Assembly (NCBI GenBank): GCA_900553265.1
Contig: USDD01000082.1
Coordinates: 1 to 11,484 of the forward strand
DNA length: 11,484 bases
Source of the DNA: an uncultured Eubacteriales bacterium
GTDB taxonomy: Bacteria; Bacillota; Clostridia; Christensenellales; Aristaeellaceae
Reading direction: 5' to 3'
The notes under the pieces are model-generated. The model saw only the letters and a list, made by a program, of their open reading frames with translations, was not told the origin of the DNA and made no database searches. Of the stretch, positions 1 to 7,464 are shown in pieces; positions within the stretch are counted from its first letter, which is position 1; each line of letters begins with the position of its first letter. Position numbers and translations under genes: made by a program.

Positions 1-18
1 ATGCTCGACGTCGCCTGC

Positions 19-35
19 GGCGCGGTGGTCGCGCC
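19..35. repeat. Short hairpin with GTGGT loop
   Basis: GGCGCG (19-24) pairs perfectly with CGCGCC (30-35) around the loop GTGGT. The core CGCGGTGGTCGCG (21-33) recurs exactly at 92-104 inside a second, longer hairpin whose outer stem differs. This suggests members of a palindromic intergenic repeat family. Function unknown. Confidence 0.5.
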
Positions 36-81
36 TTGGCTCCTGCGTTTCTGCGTACTGCCGAACCTTCTACAAACCGAC

Positions 82-114
82 GAAATCGAGACGCGGTGGT
101 CGCGTCTCGATTTC
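82..114. repeat. Perfect 14-bp hairpin with GTGGT loop
   Basis: Positions 82-95 are perfectly complementary to 101-114 around the loop GTGGT (96-100). The central 13 bases match the smaller hairpin at 19-35. On the plus strand it is followed, after a gap, by a T-rich stretch (about 124-139), so it could also help end a plus-strand transcript entering from outside the window. It is not needed as the terminator of the minus-strand gene at 197, which has its own at 148-186. Confidence 0.6.
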
Positions 115-147
115 TATGTCTGCTCTTTTGTTTTTTATTGCGCATAC

Positions 148-186
148 AAAAAGCGCCCGGAGCGGTTCGAGCCGTTCCGGGCGCTT
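148..186 (-). terminator. Rho-independent terminator of the glycerol-1-phosphate dehydrogenase gene
   Basis: Read on the minus strand, a GC-rich stem (AAGCGCCCGGA with its complement, plus inner CGG/CCG) closes a small loop and runs straight into a T stretch (plus-strand A148-A152). It begins about 10 bases after the stop codon at 197. This is a textbook intrinsic terminator. Confidence 0.9.
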
Positions 187-196
187 GGTCTAAGTT

Positions 197-1561
197 TTAT
201 TCTTCGGCGACTTCCCTGAGGTATTCGGCGAACTCGTCGGTCAGGCCGAGATCCCAGAGGAAGGAGCAGGAGAGGTATTTGTCGCGGATGTCGCGCGCGC
301 CGATAAAGGCGTTGACCACGTCGTCCATGGGCACGTCGATCTCGCTGGGGCGCATGGGCATGCCGGTCTTGGCCATGGTCTGGTAGAGGGCGTCGTAGTC
401 GGGCAGCTCCTCGTCGATGATTTTGAGGATTTCGTCCCAGTGGTTGACGAGGTTATCCAGCCTTTTGGCGTGGCGGGCGGGGTCGTTTTTATGGGTTTTG
501 TCCTCGATGGCAATGATTTCGTCGGCGGTCTTGCCGAAGATGCGGCGCACCTGAGCTTCCCAGTCGGCGCGGCTGAAGGCCTTCATATGGGCCTCGGCCT
601 TTGCGCGGTCGGGCTGGATCTGACGGATCTTGCGGTAGAGCTTCATGCTCAGCACGGTGCCTACGCCAACCTGAATGCCGTGGAGATCGTAGGGCACGCC
701 GCGCTCCAGCGCCATCATCTCCCACATGTGGGAGAAGTAGTGCTCCAGACCCGAGGCCGGGCGGGAAATTTCCGCGTAGGCCATGGCCATGCCGGCGACG
801 ACGAGGCCCTCGGCGATGGACTGAATCGCGTCGGGATCGCGCTTCGTGATGCCATCGGACGCGTCCACGATCTTCTTCAGCGCCGAGCGCATCATCTGGG
901 CGATGGATTCGCAGTAGAACTCGCCGGTGACGATGTGGGAGATGCGCCATTCGCACACGGCGATGTACTTGGCCACCATGTCGCCCAGTCCGGCCCAGAG
1001 CATGCGCATGGGGGCCTGCGCGAGGATCTCGGAATCCAGCAGGATGCCCACGGGCGCGTGGTTATACAGGGAGACCTTGACGTGGTTGACCTCCATGGAC
1101 GAGGAATTGGACGCGTAGCCGTCCATGGACGGCGCGGTGCCCACGATGGCGCTGGGCACGCCGATGGCATGGGCCAGCACCTTGCAGGTGTCGTTGACCA
1201 CGCCGGAGCCCACGCCCAGCAGCATGTCGCATCTGGGGTCGTAGTGCATCAGCGCGCTGCCCACCTCCCACTCCGCGGGGGAGATGCGCTTGCCGGGGAT
1301 GACGTACAGGTCGTGCTCGACGCCGGCGCGGTCGAGAATTTCGCACACGCGGCGGCCGGCCACCTCGTAGGTGTTCTGGTCGCAGACGACGAACGGGCGC
1401 TTTTTGCCCATGGCGGCGAGCATTTCGGGCACGCTCTCCACCGCGCCGCGGCCGATTTTCAGATATTGCAGCGCGCAGACGTGATGGCGGCCGCACTCGC
1501 AGTCGAAGCCCTCGGGGCGAATCAGTTCCTTCAGGGACATTTGATCAAAGCGAGGCATCAT
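197..1561 (-). CDS. sn-glycerol-1-phosphate dehydrogenase (AraM/EgsA family)
   Basis: A 454-residue protein of the iron-containing alcohol dehydrogenase/dehydroquinate synthase superfamily, in the AraM/EgsA branch, which reduces dihydroxyacetone phosphate to sn-glycerol-1-phosphate with NAD(P)H in the cytoplasm. Visible motifs are the dinucleotide-binding GVGSGVVND (116-124), GTAPSMDGYASNSS (141-154), and probable metal ligands D194 (GLGDMVAKY), H274 (SGLEHYFSH) and H294 (DLHGIQVG). The N-terminus carries a CxCGxxH cluster (C21, C23, H26). In Bacillus, AraM supplies G1P to PcrB for heptaprenylglyceryl phosphate; no PcrB-like gene is in this window. An AAAGGAG site at 1567-1573 lies 5 bases from the first ATG (1561) and 8 from the second (1558), so translation may begin at 1558. 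The gene appears monocistronic, with its own -10 element and terminator. Family assignment is strong; in vivo role is inferred. Confidence 0.9.
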   Translation of the reverse strand: MMPRFDQMSLKELIRPEGFDCECGRHHVCALQYLKIGRGAVESVPEMLAAMGKKRPFVVCDQNTYEVAGRRVCEILDRAGVEHDLYVIPGKRISPAEWEVGSALMHYDPRCDMLLGVGSGVVNDTCKVLAHAIGVPSAIVGTAPSMDGYASNSSSMEVNHVKVSLYNHAPVGILLDSEILAQAPMRMLWAGLGDMVAKYIAVCEWRISHIVTGEFYCESIAQMMRSALKKIVDASDGITKRDPDAIQSIAEGLVVAGMAMAYAEISRPASGLEHYFSHMWEMMALERGVPYDLHGIQVGVGTVLSMKLYRKIRQIQPDRAKAEAHMKAFSRADWEAQVRRIFGKTADEIIAIEDKTHKNDPARHAKRLDNLVNHWDEILKIIDEELPDYDALYQTMAKTGMPMRPSEIDVPMDDVVNAFIGARDIRDKYLSCSFLWDLGLTDEFAEYLREVAEE

Positions 1562-1596
1562 TCATTCTCCTTTCGCAATGGAAATCCTGTGCGTTC

Positions 1597-1602
1597 ATTA
1601 TA
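1597..1602 (-). promoter_or_regulatory. Extended -10 promoter element for the glycerol-1-phosphate dehydrogenase gene
   Basis: On the minus strand the sequence TGGTATAATG provides a perfect TATAAT preceded by TG one base upstream (extended -10). No convincing TTGACA-like -35 sits 16-18 bases upstream. The hexamer lies about 35 bases before the start codon. It suggests this gene is transcribed independently of the upstream yfhO-like gene. Confidence 0.65.
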
Positions 1603-1664
1603 CCAGAGATTTCCTCTTCAGGCGCGCCTTTTCCTGTTAATTCACAGAGGAACAAAATTCCTGT

Positions 1665-1690
1665 GGAAAAGCCAGTCTTTTCGCTTTTCC
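1665..1690 (-). terminator. Possible weak terminator after the yfhO-like gene
   Basis: GGAAAAGC and GCTTTTCC (1665-1672 and 1683-1690) form an 8-bp stem that begins one base after the stop codon. A second imperfect hairpin follows (about 1642-1664). The T run after the first stem is poor, so termination may be partial; the promoter downstream at 1597 supports a transcript boundary here. Confidence 0.4.
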
Positions 1691-1691
1691 G

Positions 1692-4600
1692 TCACCCGCG
1701 CCTTTTCCTCACAAGCAGCCAGAGAATCGATACAGCCAGACATCCTCCGCTCAGCGCAAGTCCCGCCGTCAGGCCCGGCGTGCGATAGACGATCGCCGCG
1801 GTGTGCGCGCCGGCGGGAATCTCCACGGCGCACAGTCCGCCCGCCTGAGCAAGGAGCCGCGCCGGCTGTCCGTCCACCTCGGCGCGCCAGCCCTTCAGCG
1901 CGGGCACGGCGAACACGATCACCCGCGGGTGGTCGGCCTCGGAGCGCGCCGCGAGGCGGTTCGGGCCGTCGAAGGCGCAATTCACACCCTCGCGCCGGGC
2001 GGCAACGATCGCTTCAAAACCCGCCATGGGCTGGCAGAGCGTCTCCATGGAATCGAAGGCGAAGCCGCCCTCCCGGGCGCAGCTCAGCTCGATGCGCGGG
2101 CACGGCGCGGCGGAATAGCCCACGTTGTTCAGGTAATCGCGCTGTCCGAGGGCGTATCGATAGCCGTCGTGGGCGTAGGTCAGCAGACTCGCGCCGGCCT
2201 CGGAGCGCACGGTAATGCGCGTGGAATCGTCCCGCTCCGCGCCCGTCCAGCGAAGGTTCCGAAGCCAGAGATACGTCTCGCTGTCGGCCATGCCGTCCAG
2301 CTCCAGCGCCACGGTTCCGCCGCCGGGGCCGAAGGCGAGCGTTCCGCCGTCGGCGCTGAGCGTCAGCGCGGCGTTGTCCGTCTCCGCGGCGCGCCATGGC
2401 ACGGATACAGAATGGCTCTCCACGCTCGCCCCGGGCAGGCTCGTCTCGCCCGGCTCCAGCACGGCGCGGCTCAGCAGCGCCCACTGCTTCTCCAGCGGCG
2501 GCATCGCGTCGTACTCGGCGCGGGAGAGCGTCTCGTCCATGGCGTAGGCCATGGGCAGCGCGCAGTCGTTCCTCAGCAGCGCGGCGGAGGGCGTTTCCTT
2601 CTCCGTCTCAAAGCCGTAGGGCACGGGCGAGCGCGCCTGCGCCGGGCGGGTCTGCGCCTGCACGGCCCAGACGGCCTCCAGCGCCGCGCGATTGTCCAAA
2701 CCCAGCGTGCGGTTGGCCGTCACATCGGTGTTCAGCGCCAGCGCGCGCATGAAGGCCGAGGTCGCCGCCGGACGGATGCTGTCGTACATGGCCGTAGAGA
2801 CCACGCCGAATACGGACGGCGCGTTGTAGCCGATCGTCTCCTCCGCCGTGAGGTCGACGCGGCCGGTAAACGGCGAGGCTGCGGCAGCGGGCGCGCTCGC
2901 TTCCTCCGTCGCCGAATCCGCGCCGCCGGTCGGGGTCTGCGCCGCGATGATGGGCGCGTTTGACGCTTCCGTCGCCAGTTCCGCGCCGCTGGTCGGGGTC
3001 TGCGCCGCGATGACGGGCGCGCTCACCGCTTCCGTCGCCAGCTCCGCTTCGCTGGTCGGGGTCTGCGCCGCCGCGATGACGGGCGCGCTCACCGCTTCCG
3101 TCGCCAGCTCCGCGCCGCCGGTCGGGGTCTGCGCCGCGATGATGGACGCGTTCGCCGCTTCCGTCGCCGGTTCCGCGCCGCCGGTCGAGGTCTGCACCGC
3201 CGCGATGATGGGCGCGTTCGCCGCTTCCGTCGCCAGCTCCGCGCCGCCCGCCGAGGTCTGCACCGCCGCGATGATGGGCGCGTTCGCCGCTTCCGTCGCT
3301 GGTTCCTCGTCGCTGGTCGGGGTCTGCGCTGCGGCAGCGGGCGCGTTCGCCGTTTCCGTCGCTGGTTCCTCGTCGCTGGTCGGGGTCTGCGCCGCGGTGA
3401 CAGGCGCGTTTGACGCTTCCATCGCCGGTTCCGCGCCGCCGGTCGGGCTCTGCGCCGCCGTGATGGCGGCAGGTTCATTCGCCGCTTCCTTCGCTGAAGA
3501 CGCTTTGCCGGTCGGGGTCTGCGCCGCCGCGATGGCGGGCGCGTTCGCCTCTTCCGTCGCCGGTTCCGCGCCGCCGGTCGGGGTCTGCGCCGCCGCGATG
3601 ACAGGCGCGTTCGCCGCTTTCTCCGCCGAAGACGCTTCGCTGACGATGGCCAGCGAGCATTCCTGCATGCGCGTCCATGGATCCTTCGTCGCGCCGTTGT
3701 CCAAGAGGAGCGACACGCCGATGGGGAGCATGTCGGCTAAGATGTTGACTCCCACGAAGAGAACCAGCAGGCCCGCCGAGAGGGCGCGCTTCAGTGCAGG
3801 GGCGCTCTCAAGGCCGCGATGCAGCCGCCGCGCCAGCGCGATTTCGATAAAGGTCAGCACGCACAGCGCCGCCGCCAGCGCGATGAGCAACGGATGGGGA
3901 ACCGCCTCGCCAAAGCGCTTCCAGCGAATCGCCAGCACGACGCACCAGATCAGCAGCAGCCCGCAGGCCAGCCGTCCGCGCGCACCCTTCTCCACCGCGC
4001 CGGAAAAGCGCGCGAACACATAGCACAGCAGCAGCAGTCCGCCGTACTTCCAGCGGTCGGTGGGATAGGAAAAGCCGTTGAACACCACGCCCACCGCGGG
4101 AATCAGCAGCGCCAGCATGACCGCCGCCGCGGCGAGCTTCAGGCCGCGGTTTTCCCGGCCGCTCGCAAACAGCGCCAGCACCGCCAGCATTGCCGCCGCG
4201 GGCACGGTCATGGCGTTGCTCCAGCCGTTGGAGGCGATGAACGAGATGGGGAACGCCCAGTAGGTGGACGGCGAATACCACAGCAGGCTCTCGCCCGCGG
4301 CCATGCCGTTGCGGCAGCTCTCCAGAAAGCTCAGCGCCGCGGGCAGCAGAAACGCGCCCGCCATGCCCACGCCCAGCAGATAGGCTGCCAGCGTCCGGCC
4401 GAAGGCTCCGGGCAGTCGGCGCAGAGCGTCTCTGCCGTTCAGGGCGAAGTGCCGCGCCAGCGCGTAGAGCAGCAGCATCAGGCTGTTCATGTACAGGAAA
4501 TAGAACCCGCACAGCGCCGACCACGCCGCGGCGAAGATCAGCGCCGCCGGGGACTTCCCCTTCAGCCGACGCTCCGCGCCCAGCAGCATCAGCGGCAGAT

Positions 4601-5156
4601 GGATGCAGGGATTGGCGAACATGGGATGCTTCAGCGCGCACCACGCCACCATGTAGACCGTGAAGGCGTAGGTCGCCGCCGCGGGCAGCGCGCCGCGCCA
4701 GCGCACGCGATGCTCCCGGCAGAAGGCCAGAAACGCAAGCCCCGCCAGTTCGATGCGCAGCGCCGCCAGCAGCCGATAGCAGACATACGTCCGCTCGGGC
4801 GGGAACAGCGCCGCAAGCATCGTCAGCGGATCGCCCAACCCGTAGTAGTTCAGCCCGCCGATGAAATCCTCGCCGAAGCCCAGCGAAAAATCGAACAGCG
4901 GCGCGTGCAGCGGGTCGGCGAAGAATGCGCGCCACCACCGGCCGATGGCGATCAGGAAGGGATAGTGCTGAGCGAAATCGTCGTCCCGGAACAGTATGGA
5001 GCTGCCCCGGAGGGCGAACATTCCAAACAGCGCGCCCGTCAGGATTGCGACGGCCGCCGTCAGCAGCGCCGCCGCAATCCACGCCCTCCTCCGGAGTGAA
5101 AGGCGGCTCCATCGCACCTCGGCGCGCTCAAAAAAGGCGTTCAGCCTCTGCGTCAT
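1692..5156 (-). CDS. YfhO-family GT-C membrane protein with an internal tandem-repeat insertion
   Basis: A 1154-residue multi-pass membrane protein of the YfhO family, GT-C-fold envelope glycosyltransferases; the Bacillus and Listeria members take part in glycosylating lipoteichoic acid. Residues 24-48 form the first membrane helix. The acidic motif DDDFAQHYPF (58-67) lies in the first outer loop, where GT-C enzymes place the catalytic acid, followed by the family-typical FSLGFGEDFIGGLNYYGLGDPL region (90-111). Further helices run to about residue 485. The C-terminal soluble part ends with GWRAEVDGQ (from 1089) and a last helix (about 1129-1149) followed by RKRR. Residues 507-766 are twelve alanine/threonine/glutamate/proline-rich repeats; without them the protein is 894 residues, near the usual family length. 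A GGGAG ribosome site precedes ATG 5156. The gene follows alaS, separated by a strong terminator. The sugar acceptor is unknown. Confidence 0.88.
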   Translation of the reverse strand: MTQRLNAFFERAEVRWSRLSLRRRAWIAAALLTAAVAILTGALFGMFALRGSSILFRDDDFAQHYPFLIAIGRWWRAFFADPLHAPLFDFSLGFGEDFIGGLNYYGLGDPLTMLAALFPPERTYVCYRLLAALRIELAGLAFLAFCREHRVRWRGALPAAATYAFTVYMVAWCALKHPMFANPCIHLPLMLLGAERRLKGKSPAALIFAAAWSALCGFYFLYMNSLMLLLYALARHFALNGRDALRRLPGAFGRTLAAYLLGVGMAGAFLLPAALSFLESCRNGMAAGESLLWYSPSTYWAFPISFIASNGWSNAMTVPAAAMLAVLALFASGRENRGLKLAAAAVMLALLIPAVGVVFNGFSYPTDRWKYGGLLLLCYVFARFSGAVEKGARGRLACGLLLIWCVVLAIRWKRFGEAVPHPLLIALAAALCVLTFIEIALARRLHRGLESAPALKRALSAGLLVLFVGVNILADMLPIGVSLLLDNGATKDPWTRMQECSLAIVSEASSAEKAANAPVIAAAQTPTGGAEPATEEANAPAIAAAQTPTGKASSAKEAANEPAAITAAQSPTGGAEPAMEASNAPVTAAQTPTSDEEPATETANAPAAAAQTPTSDEEPATEAANAPIIAAVQTSAGGAELATEAANAPIIAAVQTSTGGAEPATEAANASIIAAQTPTGGAELATEAVSAPVIAAAQTPTSEAELATEAVSAPVIAAQTPTSGAELATEASNAPIIAAQTPTGGADSATEEASAPAAAASPFTGRVDLTAEETIGYNAPSVFGVVSTAMYDSIRPAATSAFMRALALNTDVTANRTLGLDNRAALEAVWAVQAQTRPAQARSPVPYGFETEKETPSAALLRNDCALPMAYAMDETLSRAEYDAMPPLEKQWALLSRAVLEPGETSLPGASVESHSVSVPWRAAETDNAALTLSADGGTLAFGPGGGTVALELDGMADSETYLWLRNLRWTGAERDDSTRITVRSEAGASLLTYAHDGYRYALGQRDYLNNVGYSAAPCPRIELSCAREGGFAFDSMETLCQPMAGFEAIVAARREGVNCAFDGPNRLAARSEADHPRVIVFAVPALKGWRAEVDGQPARLLAQAGGLCAVEIPAGAHTAAIVYRTPGLTAGLALSGGCLAVSILWLLVRKRRG
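2859..3638. repeat. Twelve-unit in-frame tandem repeat (63-69 bp units) inside the yfhO-like gene
   Basis: This 780-bp array encodes residues 507-766 of the YfhO-like protein. The unit consensus is roughly AELATEAANAPIIAAQTPTGG. Unit lengths in order are 23, 22, 23, 21, 21, 22, 22, 21, 22, 21, 21 and 21 residues. Length differences come mainly from extra alanine or isoleucine codons next to the AAQ motif, so the frame is kept. Similarity is clear at DNA level (recurrent GGTCGGGGTCTGCGCCGC and GCTTCCGTCGCC on the plus strand), indicating duplication by slippage or recombination. Central units (6-11) are most alike; edge units are more divergent. It lies between the family blocks DPWTRM and TIGYNAPSVFG. 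Confidence 0.95.
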
Positions 5157-5186
5157 TGGTATTCTCTCCCATTTTTGTCCTGCGTG

Positions 5187-5219
5187 AAAAAAGGGAAAGC
5201 CCGGCGGAGCTTTCCCTTT
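5187..5219 (-). terminator. Rho-independent terminator after alaS
   Basis: On the minus strand an 11-bp stem (AAAGGGAAAGC with GCTTTCCCTTT) closes an 8-base loop and continues into TTTTTT. It starts 12 bases after the alaS stop codon and ends only about 30 bases before the yfhO-like start codon, leaving little room for a promoter between them. Confidence 0.9.
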
Positions 5220-5231
5220 CCCAGTTTATGA

Positions 5232-7184
5232 TTATTCGCCGATGACGGCCTTGATGCGGCGCACGCCGGCGCTGGAGGCCTCTTCCTTCTTGATCTTGAA
5301 GGACTTCAGGTCGCCGGTGTTGGCGGCGTGGGGGCCGCCGCAGATTTCCTTGGAGTACTCGCCCATGGTGTAGACCTTGACGCGCTCGCCGTACTTGGAC
5401 TCGAACAGACCCATGGCGCCCTGCGCCCTGGCCTCGGCCACGGTCATCTCCTGGCAGACCACGGGCACGTTGGCCTGAATGGCCTCGTTGACCAGCCGCT
5501 CCACCTCGGCCTTCTCCTCGTCGGTCATCTTGCGGCCGAAGGAGAAGTCGAAGCGCAGGCGCTCGGCGGTGATGTTGGAGCCCTTCTGATGCACCTCGTC
5601 GCCCAGAACCCTGCGCAGCGCGGCCTGAAGCAGATGGGTGGCGGTGTGCAGCTTCGCGGTGGCCTCGCTGTTGTCGGCCAGACCGCCCTTGAAGCGCTGC
5701 TCCGCGCCGGCGTGGCTGTTCTCCTGATGCTTCTTAAAGCGCTCTTCGAAGCCGGCCACGTCCACGTCCACGCCCTTTTCGGCGGCCATCTCGCAGGTGA
5801 TCTCGATGGGAAAGCCGTAGGTGTCGTAGAGCTTGAAGGCGCTGCGGCCGTCGATCTTGGAGCAGGAGGCCAGCAGCTGATCCACCAGCTCGTCGGTGAT
5901 CTGACCGGCCTTGATCTTCTCGATCACGGGCAGGTTTTCCGGAGACGGCGGCAGCTGCTTCAGCGCCGCGGCCACGGCCTCTTCGGACTTGTCGCTCTTC
6001 AGCGCGGCGAAGGCGGCCTGCCTGCGCGCCATGCTGCCGTAGACCTTCTCGAACTCGGCCTGACCCTTCTTCAGGGTGCGCTGGAAGCGCTCCTCTTCGA
6101 GCCTGAGCTGCTCCAGAATGGTGCCGCTGTTGCGCTCCAGCTCGGGATAGTTGTCCTTGTACTGGTCGATGATGACCTGAGCGATTTCGCAGGTGAAGCC
6201 CTCGGCCATGCCCAGCTTCATGCCGTGGCGCACCGCGCGGCGGATCAGGCGGCGCAGGATGTAGCCCTGATCCACGTTGGAGGGCGTCACGCCGCGGTCG
6301 TCGCCGAGGATGAACGTGGAGGTGCGCATGTGGTCGGAGATGATGCGGATGGACTTGGTGGTCTCCTCATCTTCGCCGTACTTCCTGCCGGACAGCTCCT
6401 CGATCTTGCCGATGATGCGGGCGAAGATCTCGGTCTCGTACACGGTCTTTGCGCCCATCAGCACGCAGAAGGTGCGCTCGAGGCCCATGCCGGTGTCCAC
6501 GTTCTTCTGCTTGAGGGGAATGAACGTGCCGTCGGCCTGCTTTTCATACTGCATGAACACGTCGTTCCAGATCTCCAGATAGCGGCCGCAGGAGCACGCC
6601 GGAGAGCAGTCGGGGCCGCAGGGCGGCTGATCCTTGATGATGAACATCTCGGTGTCCGGGCCGCAGGGGCCGGTCACGCCGGCGGGGCCCCACCAGTTGT
6701 GCTTCTTGGGCAGATAGAACAGATGGTCGTCCTTCACGCCCTGAGCGCGCCACAGATTGGCGGCCTCCTCGTCGCGGGGGCAGTCCTCGTCGCCGGCGAA
6801 CACGGTAAACGCCAGACGGTCGGGATCCAGACCCAGCCAGTCCTTTCCGGTGAGGAACTCCCAGCTCCAGGGAATCATCTGCTCCTTGAAGTAGTCGCCC
6901 AGCGACCAGTTGCCCAGCATCTCGAAGAAGGTCAGATGGCTGGGATCGCCCACGTCGTCGATGTCGCCGGTGCGGATGCACTTCTGCACGTCGGTCAGGC
7001 GGGTGCCCATGGGGTGCTTCTCGCCCATCAGATAGGGCACCAGCGGATGCATGCCCGCGGTGGTGAACAGCACGGTGGGGTCGTTTTCGGGAATGACGGA
7101 AGCCGAGGGAATGACCTTGTGTCCCTTGGACTCGAAGAACTTCAGAAACAGGCTGCGCAGCTGATTCGCGCTGGTGATGTTCAT
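5232..7184 (-). CDS. alaS: Alanyl-tRNA synthetase, short form lacking the C-Ala domain
   Basis: A 650-residue cytoplasmic class II synthetase charging tRNA-Ala. The N-terminal catalytic core shows class II motif 1/2 sequence (FTTAGMHPLVPY 40-51; TFFEMLGNWSLGDYF 85-99), the adenylate site (TGMGLERT 231-238) and the tRNA-recognition helix GYILRRLIRRAVRHG (307-321). The editing domain keeps both zinc pairs, HTATH (513-517) and C615/H619 in CGGPH, so mischarged Ser/Gly-tRNA hydrolysis should be intact. The protein ends about 30 residues later, whereas common bacterial AlaRS is about 870 residues and carries a C-terminal C-Ala domain. A four-cysteine cluster (C189, C193, C197, C199) lies in the catalytic half and may bind metal. 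Start 7184 is chosen because GGAGGT (7192-7197) precedes it by 7 bases; the longer open frame upstream reads through the T-box leader. Expression is under T-box control. Confidence 0.95.
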   Translation of the reverse strand: MNITSANQLRSLFLKFFESKGHKVIPSASVIPENDPTVLFTTAGMHPLVPYLMGEKHPMGTRLTDVQKCIRTGDIDDVGDPSHLTFFEMLGNWSLGDYFKEQMIPWSWEFLTGKDWLGLDPDRLAFTVFAGDEDCPRDEEAANLWRAQGVKDDHLFYLPKKHNWWGPAGVTGPCGPDTEMFIIKDQPPCGPDCSPACSCGRYLEIWNDVFMQYEKQADGTFIPLKQKNVDTGMGLERTFCVLMGAKTVYETEIFARIIGKIEELSGRKYGEDEETTKSIRIISDHMRTSTFILGDDRGVTPSNVDQGYILRRLIRRAVRHGMKLGMAEGFTCEIAQVIIDQYKDNYPELERNSGTILEQLRLEEERFQRTLKKGQAEFEKVYGSMARRQAAFAALKSDKSEEAVAAALKQLPPSPENLPVIEKIKAGQITDELVDQLLASCSKIDGRSAFKLYDTYGFPIEITCEMAAEKGVDVDVAGFEERFKKHQENSHAGAEQRFKGGLADNSEATAKLHTATHLLQAALRRVLGDEVHQKGSNITAERLRFDFSFGRKMTDEEKAEVERLVNEAIQANVPVVCQEMTVAEARAQGAMGLFESKYGERVKVYTMGEYSKEICGGPHAANTGDLKSFKIKKEEASSAGVRRIKAVIGE

Positions 7185-7203
7185 GGCAAAAACCTCCATA
7201 TCC

Positions 7204-7245
7204 AAAAATAAAATGCACCCTTCAGCCTCAAGGACGAAAAGATGC
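7204..7245 (-). terminator. Regulated terminator of the T-box leader
   Basis: On the minus strand GCATCTTTT pairs with GAAGGGTGC (9 bp with some G-U pairs) and is followed by ATTTTATTTTT. The hairpin starts 4 bases after the T-box sequence, as expected for the attenuator that competes with the antiterminator. The alaS ribosome site lies just beyond it. Confidence 0.8.
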
Positions 7246-7458
7246 CGTTCGCGGTACCACCCTGATTGACCCCGCCCGAAGGACGAAGCCCACTCAATGC
7301 CGATAACGGCGGCCGCCGCCGCGCCATTTCCTGCGCGAAGCATGGGATTTTTCCCGGGCGGAGAGGGCCGTCTCCGCGCGCCGTTCACCGCCTCGCACCC
7401 GCCGGCGGCTCTCTGAGAACCCGCAACAGAGCTGTTTCCCCGCATGCCTTTCTGTATG
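7204..7458 (-). promoter_or_regulatory. T-box riboswitch leader of alaS
   Basis: The minus strand carries the T-box AGGGTGGTACCGCG (7250-7263) between a good promoter and alaS. Stem I landmarks are visible: a base helix pairing 7437-7447 with 7340-7347, the AG-bulge sequence CAGAGAGCCG (7406-7415), and distal-loop GGTGCGAG (7392-7399). A hairpin closed by ATTGA/TCAAT (7265-7298) sits just before the T-box and fits Stem III. Uncharged tRNA would stabilise the antiterminator, so low alanine should raise alaS expression. The alanine specifier could not be assigned with certainty; several GCN triplets lie on the 3' side of Stem I (about 7365-7385). A perfect 7-bp hairpin (7358-7377) occupies the same region. 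Confidence 0.93.
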
Positions 7459-7464
7459 GAAAAC

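Noticed and set aside
440..2215. Long plus-strand open frame (591 codons) over the glycerol-1-phosphate dehydrogenase and yfhO 3' end
   Set aside because: It is a shadow antisense to two clear genes, with low-complexity His/Gly/Arg/Ala-rich translation typical of GC-rich antisense frames, and it crosses a gene boundary and promoter.
2859..3638. CRISPR array
   Set aside because: Units are directly adjacent 63-69 bp coding repeats with no unique spacers and no cas genes; the reading frame is maintained throughout.
2848..4023. Plus-strand open frame (391 codons) encoding regular SAPPVGVCAAMTGAF-like repeats
   Set aside because: It is antisense to the repeat array of the yfhO-like gene. Because unit lengths are multiples of three, the opposite frame also stays open and looks repetitive. 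No ribosome site or family match supports it.
5328..7211. Plus-strand open frame (627 codons) opposite alaS
   Set aside because: Antisense shadow of a strongly conserved synthetase; the translation has no recognisable domain.
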